Shown here: one piece after another, positions 45,333 through 53,663 of the stretch
Layout: every line of letters begins with the position of its first letter
Position numbering within the stretch: position 1 is the first letter of the stretch
Source of the DNA: Caulobacter vibrioides
GTDB taxonomy: Bacteria; Pseudomonadota; Alphaproteobacteria; Caulobacterales; Caulobacteraceae
DNA: 64,000 nt
Direction of reading: 5' to 3'
NCBI RefSeq assembly: GCF_002310375.3
Contig: NZ_CP023315.3
Coordinates: forward strand, 3,100,001-3,164,000
The notes under the pieces: generated by a model
Databases searched by the model: none
What the model was told of the DNA's origin: nothing
The model's input: the letters and a program-made list of their open reading frames with translations, nothing else
Position numbers and translations under genes: made by a program

Positions 45333-45348
45333 GTTATTTGTTCTTAAC
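45333..45348. promoter_or_regulatory. Candidate CtrA box (distal, divergent region)
   Basis: On the minus strand GTTAAGAACAAATAAC is TTAA-N7-TAAC. It is about 158 bases from pilA copy 2 and 145 from the divergent gene, so it could serve either. Confidence 0.4.
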
Positions 45349-45492
45349 CATGCACGCCGCGAGCACGCTCAAGCCCTTTTGATTCAACAACTTTCTCAAG
45401 CGACGCTTGGCCGCACGTCTGTGGATTTTAGTCTTTTGTTGACCAAACAAAGTGATCTTGGGGGCTGTTCGGATCCGGGATCGGAAACCCTC

Positions 45493-45918
45493 ATGCGTCG
45501 TCTCTCCCTCGTCATCGCCGCCTTCGCGACCCTTTCGGGCGCCGCCGCGGGGGCTCAGACCCTGGCGGTCGCGCCGGTTTCGGCGACGAGCGCGACCGGC
45601 GCCGTGTCGGTGGACCTACCCGTCTCCGCCGGCCAGGCCTCGTATGTGAGCCTCACGGGCCCGGTGCGAGACATCGTGGTGGGCGACCCCAGCATCGCCG
45701 ATGTCAGCGTCGTCAACGACCGCACCCTCGTGGTGCTGGGCAAGCGGCCCGGCGTGACCAGCCTGCTGGCCTTCGGCCCCGGCGGCCGCCCGCTGGCCGA
45801 CCGTCAGGTGGTGGTCTCCGAGAACGGCGGCGGCGGCGTCACCGTCTATCGCGGCGCCACGGCCAGCAACTACGCCTGCGCCGCCCAGTGCACGCGCCTG
45901 GGCGCCGGCGCGCCGTAG
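45493..45918 (+). CDS. Stand-alone pilus-formation N-domain protein (CpaC-N-like)
   Basis: A 141-residue exported protein with a signal peptide (MRRLSLVIAAFATLSGAAAG) and one pilus-formation N-terminal domain, as at the start of CpaC: PVRDIVVGDPSIADVSVVNDRTLVVLGKRPGVTSLL. No secretin core follows. The tail ends YACAAQCTRLGAG, with two cysteines that may form a disulfide. It is divergent from pilA and upstream of two TadE-type genes, so it probably contributes to the periplasmic part of the pilus machine, perhaps contacting CpaC. Confidence 0.85.
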   Translation: MRRLSLVIAAFATLSGAAAGAQTLAVAPVSATSATGAVSVDLPVSAGQASYVSLTGPVRDIVVGDPSIADVSVVNDRTLVVLGKRPGVTSLLAFGPGGRPLADRQVVVSENGGGGVTVYRGATASNYACAAQCTRLGAGAP

Positions 45919-46008
45919 GCAAGAGCCCGGCCTGTCCGCGCCCCTCACGTACACGCGCGTCCTAACCTGTAGTTAGGATCGTTCGACTAGCGTGCTGGTG
46001 AAAGCAGG

Positions 46009-46572
46009 ATGGCTCGCCGCATGGCTTCACGCTCCCTCATCGCCCGCGCACGTCTACGGCTGGCTCGTTCGGCCGGCCGTTTCGCGCGCGCCGACGAAGG
46101 CGCGACCGCCGTCGAGTTCGCCCTGGTGGCCATCCCGTTCCTGATGCTGCTGTTCGCCATCATCGAGCTGGGCCTGGTGTTCCTGGTCTCCATCACGCTC
46201 GAAAGCGCGGTGATCGACGCCGGCCGCACCATCCGCACCGGCCAGGTCCAGACCGCCGGCAGCGACGCGAACGCCTTCAAGACCGCCGTCTGCAACCGCA
46301 TGAACTGGCTGGGCTCCAAGTGCTTGACCGCGCTGCGCATCGATGTGCGCACCTTCACCGACTACGCGACCGGCACCACCTCGGCGACCAACACCACGGT
46401 GCCGACCACGATGAACTGGAACCCCGGCGTGGCCGGCTCCATCGTTCTGGTGCGCGCCTACTACACCTGGCCGCTGATCACCCCGATGCTGAACACCGGC
46501 CTGCAAAACTCGAACGGCAACCGGATCATCTACGCGGCCACCTCGTTCACCAACGAGCCCTACGACCAATGA
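46009..46572 (+). CDS. TadE-type pseudopilin
   Basis: A 187-residue protein with a basic leader (about 30 residues), then the TadE signature DEGATAVEFALVAIPFLMLLFAIIELGLV: a prepilin-peptidase-like site followed by a single membrane helix. The remainder is an extracytoplasmic domain with two cysteines (CNRMNWLGSKC). TadE-like proteins act as minor pilins in Tad systems. Its stop overlaps the next start (ATGA). Caulobacter names cpaJ/cpaK come to mind for such genes but I do not assign them. Confidence 0.88.
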   Translation: MARRMASRSLIARARLRLARSAGRFARADEGATAVEFALVAIPFLMLLFAIIELGLVFLVSITLESAVIDAGRTIRTGQVQTAGSDANAFKTAVCNRMNWLGSKCLTALRIDVRTFTDYATGTTSATNTTVPTTMNWNPGVAGSIVLVRAYYTWPLITPMLNTGLQNSNGNRIIYAATSFTNEPYDQ

Positions 46573-47123
46573 GCCGCCGTCGCCCCCTCTCCGGCTTCTG
46601 GCGCGACAAGCGCGGCGTCTCGGCCGTCGAGTTCGCCCTGATCGCGCCCGTGATGATCATCATGTACTGCGGCCTCGCCGAGGTGACCCAGGCGATGATG
46701 GCCCAGCGGCGGCTGTCGAACATCGCCTCGCAGATCGGCGACCTGGTGGCCCAGAGCAGCCAGACGGGTCCCAACAAGATGACCGACGTCTTCACGATCG
46801 GCTCGATCATCATGGCGCCCTTCCCCACCGCGCCGCTGAAGATGTGCGTCGCCAGCGTGACCTCGGACTCGACCGGCCGCGACACCGTGGCCTGGTCGCG
46901 GGCGTCGGCCAGCGGGATGACCAACTGCCCGGCCCAGGGCGCGGTGCTGACCAATGTGCCCGTCGGCGTGCTCCCGGCCAGCCAGAGCGTCATCCTGGCC
47001 CGCGCCAGCTACGCCTACGCCTCGCCGATCAAGCTGGTGCTGCCGACCACCATCACCTTCCAGCGCACCTTCTACCTGCGCCCGCGCAAGGTGGACGCGG
47101 TCATCTGGTCGACGTTGAACTAG
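46569..47123 (+). CDS. Second TadE/TadG-type pseudopilin
   Basis: A 184-residue protein coupled to the previous gene. The leader RDKRG precedes VSAVEFALIAPVMIIMYCGLAEVTQAMMA, the TadE-type helix, with Glu in the +5-like position. The external part has two cysteines (MCVASV and MTNCPAQG) and ends in a basic segment. It likely works with the preceding TadE protein as a minor pilin pair. Confidence 0.88.
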   Translation: MSRRRPLSGFWRDKRGVSAVEFALIAPVMIIMYCGLAEVTQAMMAQRRLSNIASQIGDLVAQSSQTGPNKMTDVFTIGSIIMAPFPTAPLKMCVASVTSDSTGRDTVAWSRASASGMTNCPAQGAVLTNVPVGVLPASQSVILARASYAYASPIKLVLPTTITFQRTFYLRPRKVDAVIWSTLN

Positions 47124-47289
47124 AGCTCAAAATCTTACGATTGAATCGCGCAGGTCGCACCTGGCGGTCGCAAACTCGAACGTCCGCTTCATGCCCCGAA
47201 GCCAACGGGGAGAAGCGACCCTGAGCGGAACGTAACGACGTCCGCTAGTCGGACGCTCGTCTGGAAGACGGAGCGGTGCGTTGCTGGCG

Positions 47290-47815
47290 TCATAACCTCG
47301 TCAGATTTGTGCGAATCCAGGTGGCCTTCTCACGAACATGCTCGTTCGGGTGCGACGCGGCGACGGTCACGATTGCTGCACAGTCTTCGAAATTTACGAG
47401 GCTTGAGGTCAAGAGCTGATCGACAATACCAATCCCCCACATCTGTGTCTGGTCGTCCGGGTCGTTCAGATATAGCGGAATCCACTGCAGCGCGTGGCTA
47501 TCGGCTACGACGCGCAGGAGTTCGACGGCTGCTCGCCGATCCTCAACCTGATCTGCCTCCAAATAGATTTGATGGCACCGATCCATCGCCGAGCGGGGAT
47601 GCAGTAGCCACAGCACCGAGCGCGCCAGTTCAGAACCCGGCTCTCCGGAAATGTAGTAGTCAACGCTAGCCCGTATCGCGTCAGCACCCAGCAGTTTCTC
47701 AAGCGCTTCGAGCCCAGCACGTGCGCCTCCGGACTCGGCCCCCCCCTTCCGTCGACCTAATAAGGCCAAGCTGGTTAGCAAGCGATCGCCAGTCAATATT
47801 CTCGGGCAGGCTCAT
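47290..47815 (-). CDS. Helical (HEAT-like) hypothetical protein with an apparent 1-base frameshift
   Basis: The main frame (47290-47796, TTG start) encodes 168 residues of predicted helices (ALEKLLGADAIRASVDYY, AAIVTVAASHPNEHVREKATWIR) resembling HEAT repeats. A better start exists in another frame: the ATG at 47815 gives MSLPENIDWRSLANQLGL, which runs into a G8 tract (plus-strand C8 at 47739-47746) and then leaves frame. With seven Gs the two parts join into one 174-residue protein. Either the gene is frameshifted, the tract is phase-variable, or there is a sequencing error. Base composition is less GC-rich than its neighbours. No family assigned. Confidence 0.55.
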
Positions 47816-48024
47816 TATTCGAGGAAACTAGAGACAGGCGCGACGCCGTCAATGTCGGATAACCACCCTTCCGCGACTCTGGCGAGGTCCGCTTACGGGC
47901 GGAAGGCTCGCCCCGCTTCGTCCGCCCTGGGCGCGCCAGCGGCGGTTCCAAGCGTCTTATTCGATCCACTAGGACGCGACGCCGAAAGTGGGCGCCGGAT
48001 AGGAAGCCCGATCGCAGAGGGCCC

Positions 48025-48780
48025 CTAGGACTCCAAGATCGCGTTCAGCCGCGCCGCCAGCCCATGCGCGGGCAGCGCCCGATCGCCCAGCCGTGACACC
48101 GGCCGCGCCCCGATCAGGCTGTTGGTCAGGACCACCGCCTCGGCGCGGGCCAGCGCCTCGATCCCGACCGCGACCTCCTCGACCGGCTCGGCCGCCAGCA
48201 GGCGCGCGCGGGTGATCCCCGCCAGCACGCCACAGTCGAGGCGCGGCGTGAACAGCCGCCCGTCCGCCAGCCAGACCAGGTTCGCCGCGCTCGCGCAGGC
48301 GATCTCGCCGCGATTGTTCAGCATCACCGCCTCGTCGGCCCCGGCGCTCCGCGCCTCGGCCCGCGCCAGGACGTTGTCGAGATAGGCCAGGGTCTTCAGG
48401 CGCGAGGCCGGCGAGCCTTCGTTGCGGCGGGTGGTCGCCACGATCAGCGCGGCGGGCGTCGTGACCGGCGTCGAGGGCGCGGCGGTGGCGAACAGACGTG
48501 GCGTCGGCGCGTCCGGTCGATCCAGCCCCCGCCCGCCGGAGCCGGCGGTCAGGGTCAGGCGCACCGCAAAGCGTCCCGCCCCGGGCGCGGCGCCCAGGGC
48601 CACGCGCTGGGCCGCGTCGCGATCAAACGACAGCCCCAAGACCGCGCAGCCGGCGGCCATCCGGTCAAGATGGGCCGGCAGGTGCGCGATCACCCCGTCG
48701 ACGGCCAGCAGGGTCTCGAACAGCCCATCGCCCAGCAGCAGGCCCCGGTCGTTCAGCGGGACGGCGTCCGGCGTGGTCAT
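48025..48780 (-). CDS. pabC: Aminodeoxychorismate lyase (class IV aminotransferase fold)
   Basis: A 251-residue PLP enzyme of fold type IV. The PLP lysine is probably Lys129 in ASRLKTLAYLDNVLAR, and Glu159 is in NNRGEIACASAANLVW. It converts 4-amino-4-deoxychorismate to p-aminobenzoate and pyruvate for folate synthesis. The assignment as PabC rather than a D-amino acid aminotransferase rests on coupling to pabB: its ATG overlaps the pabB stop. Confidence 0.88.
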   Translation of the reverse strand: MTTPDAVPLNDRGLLLGDGLFETLLAVDGVIAHLPAHLDRMAAGCAVLGLSFDRDAAQRVALGAAPGAGRFAVRLTLTAGSGGRGLDRPDAPTPRLFATAAPSTPVTTPAALIVATTRRNEGSPASRLKTLAYLDNVLARAEARSAGADEAVMLNNRGEIACASAANLVWLADGRLFTPRLDCGVLAGITRARLLAAEPVEEVAVGIEALARAEAVVLTNSLIGARPVSRLGDRALPAHGLAARLNAILES

Positions 48781-50105
48781 TGGGTGAGCGCCTTTTGCAG
48801 GGCCGCGATCTTGGCCTCGGTCTCCAGGCGCTCGCCGCGCGGGTCGCTGTCGGCGACAATCCCCGCCCCCGCCCGGGCCTCCAGCCGCCAGCCCCGGCTG
48901 TCCTGAACAAGGCCGACGGTGCGGATCAGCACGCTGGAGTCGAACGCGCCATCGACCCCGGCCCAGAACAGGCTGCCGCAATAGGGCCCGCGCGGCGGCT
49001 CAAGCGCGGCGATCACCTTCATGGCCTGCACCTTGGGCGCGCCGGTGATCGAGCCCGGCGGGAAGCTGGCCCGCAGCAGGTCGGCGACGCCGCGCCCCGG
49101 CGCTAGGCGCGCGGTGACGGTCGAGACCAGGTGATGGACATTGGCGAAGCTCTCGACCGCGAACAGGGTGGGCGCGCGCACGCTGCCGGCCGGCGAGACC
49201 CGGGCCAGGTCGTTGCGCATCAGGTCGACGATCATCAGGTTCTCGGCCCGGTCCTTGTCACTGGCCAGCAGCTCGGCGGCCAGGGCGTGGTCCTCGGCGG
49301 CGTCGCGCCCCCGGGGGCGCGTGCCCTTGATCGGCTGGGTCTGAATCGCGCCGGACGGGTCCAGCTTCAGGAACCGCTCGGGCGAGTTGGAGACCAGCGC
49401 CCGGCCGGGCAGGCGCCAATAGGCCGAGAACGGCGCGGGGCTCTGCTGGCGCAGCCGCACGAACAAGTCGAACGGATCAACGCCCGTCGCCAGCCGCCCC
49501 GTCCAGGCGCGGGCGATATTGGCCTGGAAGATCTCGCCCCCGACGATCCGCTCGACCACCTGCGCCACGGCGGTCTCGTAGGCGGCGGCGTCGCTGGCGA
49601 CGAGATCGGCGCAGAGCGGGCCGGCGGGTTCGGCGCGCTCGGCTGCGGCGACCTCCAGCCAGGCCAGGGCGTCGCGAGCGCGCGCGTCCGCCTCGGCCTC
49701 GGACTCGCCGCGCCCCACGGCGATCACCTGACGGGTGTGATGGTCGAAGGCCAGCACGGCGGCGTAGCGGGCGCAGGTCAGGTCCGGCCAGTCGGTGCGC
49801 GAAAGCCCCAGGTCCTCGACCCGATCGCCCAGCTCATAGGCGCCCAGACCCACGACACCGCCCTGGAACGGCGGACCGTCGGGATAGGTCGGCAGGCGGG
49901 GGCCGACCAGTTCGGCGAGAGCCGTGAAGGGGTCGGCGCTGTCAGTGTCCGACAGACTCAGCGTCGCGTCCGGCGCCCGCAACAGATACGACCACCGCCC
50001 CGCCCCGCCGGTGACCAGCGCGCAGGCGTAAGGCTCGTCCCGAAAGGGCGCCAACGCCCAGACCGGCTCGCGCCACGGGGCGGTGAGGAGAGCGACATGC
50101 CGCAT
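48777..50105 (-). CDS. pabB: Aminodeoxychorismate synthase component I
   Basis: A 442-residue chorismate-utilising enzyme that aminates chorismate. The C-terminal domain has QPIKGTRPRG, whose lysine marks PabB rather than TrpE, then MIVDLMRNDLARV, SFPPGSITGAPKVQAM and ARAGAGIVADSDP. The glutamine amidotransferase partner PabA is not in the window. The start MRHVALLTAPW gives a usual length. First gene of pabB-pabC. Confidence 0.93.
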   Translation of the reverse strand: MRHVALLTAPWREPVWALAPFRDEPYACALVTGGAGRWSYLLRAPDATLSLSDTDSADPFTALAELVGPRLPTYPDGPPFQGGVVGLGAYELGDRVEDLGLSRTDWPDLTCARYAAVLAFDHHTRQVIAVGRGESEAEADARARDALAWLEVAAAERAEPAGPLCADLVASDAAAYETAVAQVVERIVGGEIFQANIARAWTGRLATGVDPFDLFVRLRQQSPAPFSAYWRLPGRALVSNSPERFLKLDPSGAIQTQPIKGTRPRGRDAAEDHALAAELLASDKDRAENLMIVDLMRNDLARVSPAGSVRAPTLFAVESFANVHHLVSTVTARLAPGRGVADLLRASFPPGSITGAPKVQAMKVIAALEPPRGPYCGSLFWAGVDGAFDSSVLIRTVGLVQDSRGWRLEARAGAGIVADSDPRGERLETEAKIAALQKALTQ

Positions 50106-50309
50106 GGCGTGGTGATAGCGGGCTCGACGGGGCTAGGCCAGTGCGAGGCCCCTCTCTCATGGATGTCCCCGTTCTGAACATTCGAAGGGAGGGCGTCGCG
50201 AAGCGAAGTTCGTATTTCAGCAGCGACAATGGTCAATCTGAATGCTTGATGATAGCTTTGAAAAACACAGGAAGGTCAGGCTTTGGGGGCCAGCCTTCAA
50301 GGGGGATTT

Positions 50310-51443
50310 ATGGCAACCGAAACTCAGCGCATATATGTGCTGGATTGTCTGCGCTTTATAGGTGTCACTTTTGCGCTGTTTTCACACGCCGCACTGACGC
50401 TTGAACTTTATTCAGGAACAGGGTCTGGGCAAGCGCTTAAGCTCATGACCCGAACCGCAACGCCCACACTGCTTATACTGTTTGGGATTATGATTGAAAT
50501 TGCTTACACAAGGCGCTTCGATAGAAGCCCGCGCGATGCAATAAGGCGGACAATACACAGATCTATTGAGTGCTATCTTGCACTTACGCTGGCCGCTGCA
50601 CTTATGATTGTAAAGAATGATATTCCAACGTTTTTCAATCAAGTTGTACTTGCGGAACCAGTAACTAATTTCGAGATATACCGGCTTTATAGCCTGCTGC
50701 TCCTAGCAGTTCCAGCGCTTCTATTGCTTCGCCAGCGCCTTGGCCCTATCGGCTACGCCATCCCGATCGTACTTATCGGGGGATATCATGTGCTGTTTGC
50801 CGCAAGCCGCCCACTGGCCGCGCCACTGACAGAATGGGGCGCGCTACTCGGCATAGGCGGGCTTCGCGGACCGTCTCTGGTACACTCTGTGGGTTTAGTC
50901 CTCGTCGGCATGTGCGCCGGAACCTATTTTAGCCGCTCACACGTGAGATCCGGCCTTGTAGCTCTAGTAGCCTCTATCGTGACAGCCGCCTCTGTCGTGG
51001 CCTGGGGCTTGTTGTCCTTAGGGCCGGACAAGTTCGCGAACGGCATCACCGATATCTCGCAATTCAGAAACCACAATTCTCCCTATTACTTTGCCTACGG
51101 CATAGTATCGATGCTGCCATTATTTTGCGCCGCAATGTCCATCTCCATTGTCCGGCAGCGCCATATTCAAGACGCGATTACAATCGTAGGCGGCAATACT
51201 TTTTCATACTTCTTTGTCGGTAACTTGTTCCTAGCCGCTATATCTATCGCTGCCCCTAAATCTGGTTGGGCCGGCCTTATCGTAATCCCCGCAGCTATCG
51301 CTGCGACGCTTGTATGGGTTCTATTCCAGCGCCGCTTTCCAAAAATTAAAGCCGTAAAAGACGCGGCGATCCTTTGGTTTGTTGACCTTCTAGTACGGAA
51401 ACCAGCCGCCACATCAGCTCAACCTCAGGACATCAAAGCGTGA
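50310..51443 (+). CDS. Acyltransferase-3/OpgC-type membrane protein on an AT-rich island
   Basis: A 377-residue polytopic membrane protein with about ten helices. The N-terminus IYVLDCLRFIGVTFALFSHAAL has the acyltransferase-3 pattern of an Arg and a His at the first helix (LRF, SHA). Such proteins acetylate or succinylate cell-surface glycans. The coding sequence uses many A/T-ending codons (att, ata, ctt, tta-type) unlike all neighbours, pointing to recent transfer. The start follows AAGGGGGA at good spacing. Confidence 0.82.
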   Translation: MATETQRIYVLDCLRFIGVTFALFSHAALTLELYSGTGSGQALKLMTRTATPTLLILFGIMIEIAYTRRFDRSPRDAIRRTIHRSIECYLALTLAAALMIVKNDIPTFFNQVVLAEPVTNFEIYRLYSLLLLAVPALLLLRQRLGPIGYAIPIVLIGGYHVLFAASRPLAAPLTEWGALLGIGGLRGPSLVHSVGLVLVGMCAGTYFSRSHVRSGLVALVASIVTAASVVAWGLLSLGPDKFANGITDISQFRNHNSPYYFAYGIVSMLPLFCAAMSISIVRQRHIQDAITIVGGNTFSYFFVGNLFLAAISIAAPKSGWAGLIVIPAAIAATLVWVLFQRRFPKIKAVKDAAILWFVDLLVRKPAATSAQPQDIKA

Positions 51444-51950
51444 ATGTAGGCGGGCCATCTTAGCTTGTTCCGACCACAATCCAGCTTTCCGGGAGTAGGG
51501 AAGTCGGATTGTCGGTCAGGCTAATCGGCGCCCCGTCGATCGGGCCGCAACTAAGTATGAACGTAGTATGCGGGGCGGCATCTGCGCCGGATGTCGACTT
51601 GCCCCCGCGGCGTTGACTACGCATTAGGCCATAGTGATTCCGTAAAGCGCACAGCGGCGCACACGTCTCAGACTGGGCTGCGCCCACGATCTTTGAGCCT
51701 TGCGCCGAAACGTCGCGAAGATGGGCCGCTGCCATCTTAGTCAAGAGGCTCTCTTGCTGAATCGATGAGTCAGTGCTCGTCAATTCAAGCGCGCGGATCC
51801 TGTCTTCAGAGCGGTTATGGAAGCTGTTCCCGCCAGACCGGTTACACCCTAGTCTCTACCGAAAGCGCCACCCCACCGTTTGCCAATGTCGGTCTATTCT
51901 CCTTATTCCCGACGGAGGGGGACCGCGAAGCAGCGGCCGGAGCCCCCCCC
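51444..51950. other. AT-rich interval after the acyltransferase gene
   Basis: These 507 bases share the lower GC of the acyltransferase gene. They hold one doubtful small frame (51460-51783, listed separately). At the right edge (about 51910-51950) is a fragment resembling the type A elements (cggaggggga and ggagccccccc). No tRNA, integrase or direct repeats marking an insertion were seen. Confidence 0.45.
51460..51783 (-). CDS. Doubtful small hypothetical protein
   Basis: A 107-codon frame from a TTG start (an ATG at 51735 would give 91). The product is hydrophilic, has several cysteines and no recognisable family. No convincing Shine-Dalgarno sequence is visible. It could be a remnant or a non-coding open frame in the AT-rich island. 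Confidence 0.25.
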   Translation of the reverse strand: MTSTDSSIQQESLLTKMAAAHLRDVSAQGSKIVGAAQSETCAPLCALRNHYGLMRSQRRGGKSTSGADAAPHTTFILSCGPIDGAPISLTDNPTSLLPESWIVVGTS

Positions 51951-53405
51951 TCAGCTCTCCCGTCCCCCGCCCTTAACCGTGAATAGCCCCAACAGTCCCA
52001 GCGCCAGCAGGACAGCGATCGGGATGAAGCCGGCCACCTGGCTGGCGAACATCTTGGTGGCCAGGGCGACCAGCAGCGAGCCGACCCACATGGTCGCCGT
52101 GCCCGACAGCGAGAACAGGCCAAAGAACGCCGCCATCCGGTCGGGCGGGGCCAGGCGCACCAGCAGGGTGCGGCTCGAGGCGTACTGCGCGGTGACGAAG
52201 ACGGCGATCAGCAGGCCAAGGCCCAGATAGATCAGCTCCGGCAAGGTGCGGAACAACGGGCCGTTCCAGACGGCGGGATGGGTGGCCGCGTCCCAGGTCC
52301 AGAAGAACAGGATCTTCTCGCGGCCCATGCCCAGCGTGCCGAGCAGCACGAGAATACAGATCCCGACCTCCAGCTGAACCGCCCGTCGGGGGCCGAGGGT
52401 CTTGTCCAGCCACGGCGCGATCAGCCCGCCCAGCACCCCGAAGATCGACAGCGAGATTCCGTAGGCCAGCATCTCCAGCTCGCCCCACTTCATCAGCCCC
52501 GCCGCGAACAGACCGCCAAAGATCAACAGGGCGGTCATGCCGTCGCAATACAGCATCCGCGCGCCGAGAAACTTGGCGACGTCGGCGTGGCCCTTGAGGT
52601 TTCTGAAGGTGTCGATGAGCAGCTTCACGCCTTCCTTCAGCGAGGCGACGAACGACACCCCAGTGCGCGGCGCATCGCGCGTCCACAGGAAGAACGGGAT
52701 CGCGCCCAGCAGCATCACCGCTCCGGCCAGCGGTCCGACGATCCGGCTGGGCTCATGGTCGGCCTGGCTGAGGCCAAACAGCGGGCCGGCCGGTACGAAC
52801 GACCACGACACCTGGCCGGGCAGCACGAAGGCCCACATCACGAAGATCAGCAGCGCCACCGACAGGCCGTTGGCGACCGCATAGCCGAGGCCCGACAGCA
52901 CCGGCTCCTGGCCCTTCTCGGCGGCGCGCGACAGCAGCGAGTTCTGCAGCACGTCGCCGCAATTGTAGACGACGCCCAGGATGATCAGGAACGCTCCGAT
53001 CAGCCCCACCGGCAGCGCACCGGGCGTGGCCCACCAGAGGCCGAACAACAGCGGGACCATGATCGCCAGGCCCAGCGCCATCAGCGGCTTGCGCGGGCCA
53101 TACCGCTCAATCGAGGCGCCCAGGATCGGCGCCAGCAGCGCGGTCAGCAGGCCATAGGTGGTGGAGATGTCGGCCACCGTCGCCTGGCCCTTGACCGGAT
53201 CGCCGATCAGCACCCGCGAGAAGTACGGCGCGAACACATAGATGGTGACCAGGATCACATAGGGGTCGCGCGTGCCCTGGTGCAGGATCCAGCTCAGCGC
53301 ACCCTTGGAGAGCTTGCCGGTCGGCGGCGGCGTGAGAACGTCTTCCCGCCCCTCCGCGCCGGCGACATCGCTCAAGCCCGGAGGCGTCCCCGCCAACTCA
53401 CTCAT
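51951..53405 (-). CDS. MFS transporter (UMF1/Atg22-like)
   Basis: A 484-residue inner-membrane transporter with 12 predicted helices and a hydrophilic N-terminal tail of about 40 residues. The pattern SWILHQGTRDPYVILVTIYVFAPYFSR at the first helix and the overall spacing fit the UMF1 branch (Pfam MFS_1/Atg22-like) rather than drug-efflux or sugar-porter branches. The substrate is unknown. It lies at the right edge of the AT-rich island but has ordinary high-GC codon use. Confidence 0.85.
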   Translation of the reverse strand: MSELAGTPPGLSDVAGAEGREDVLTPPPTGKLSKGALSWILHQGTRDPYVILVTIYVFAPYFSRVLIGDPVKGQATVADISTTYGLLTALLAPILGASIERYGPRKPLMALGLAIMVPLLFGLWWATPGALPVGLIGAFLIILGVVYNCGDVLQNSLLSRAAEKGQEPVLSGLGYAVANGLSVALLIFVMWAFVLPGQVSWSFVPAGPLFGLSQADHEPSRIVGPLAGAVMLLGAIPFFLWTRDAPRTGVSFVASLKEGVKLLIDTFRNLKGHADVAKFLGARMLYCDGMTALLIFGGLFAAGLMKWGELEMLAYGISLSIFGVLGGLIAPWLDKTLGPRRAVQLEVGICILVLLGTLGMGREKILFFWTWDAATHPAVWNGPLFRTLPELIYLGLGLLIAVFVTAQYASSRTLLVRLAPPDRMAAFFGLFSLSGTATMWVGSLLVALATKMFASQVAGFIPIAVLLALGLLGLFTVKGGGRES

Positions 53406-53503
53406 ACCCTAACCCCCAAGAACAGTCCTCTGGCGGGACCGTCAGGCGAGGTTGGCGGTTAAACGGGTGTTTGTCACCTTACCGATTGGGGCGGCCCACT
53501 CCC

Positions 53504-53649
53504 GACTCCCCGGCGAACGCCGGGGCCCAGATTCATCCGGAGCGGTTTGGGTGGGCCCGCTCGCTGTCCGAGCAGGCACGACGACGTCAGCGGGTTCGAT
53601 CTGGGCCCCGGCATTGGCTTCGCCGCACTGACGTGTCGCCGGGGAGGTC
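53504..53649. repeat. Inverted intergenic repeat (actccccggcga / tcgccggggag type)
   Basis: Outer arms gactccccggcga and tcgccggggaggtc and inner arms cggggcccagat / atctgggccccg are inverted. It lies between the MFS and phosphatase genes and is a third repeat family, seen once here. Confidence 0.7.
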
Positions 53650-53663
53650 GGAGGCTTCGGACC

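Larger units (their letters stand above)
45176..45492. other. AT-rich divergent promoter interval of the pilus locus
   Basis: These 317 bases between pilA copy 2 and the CpaC-N-like gene contain no gene. The stretch 45250-45400 is far richer in A and T than the flanks, and TTAA words recur, including the two candidate CtrA boxes listed separately. It must hold the promoters of both divergent units. Confidence 0.6.

Noticed and set aside
47816..48024. A gene or RNA in the gap between the frameshifted gene and pabC
   Set aside because: No start with a Shine-Dalgarno sequence, no stable frame and no recognisable RNA motif were seen.
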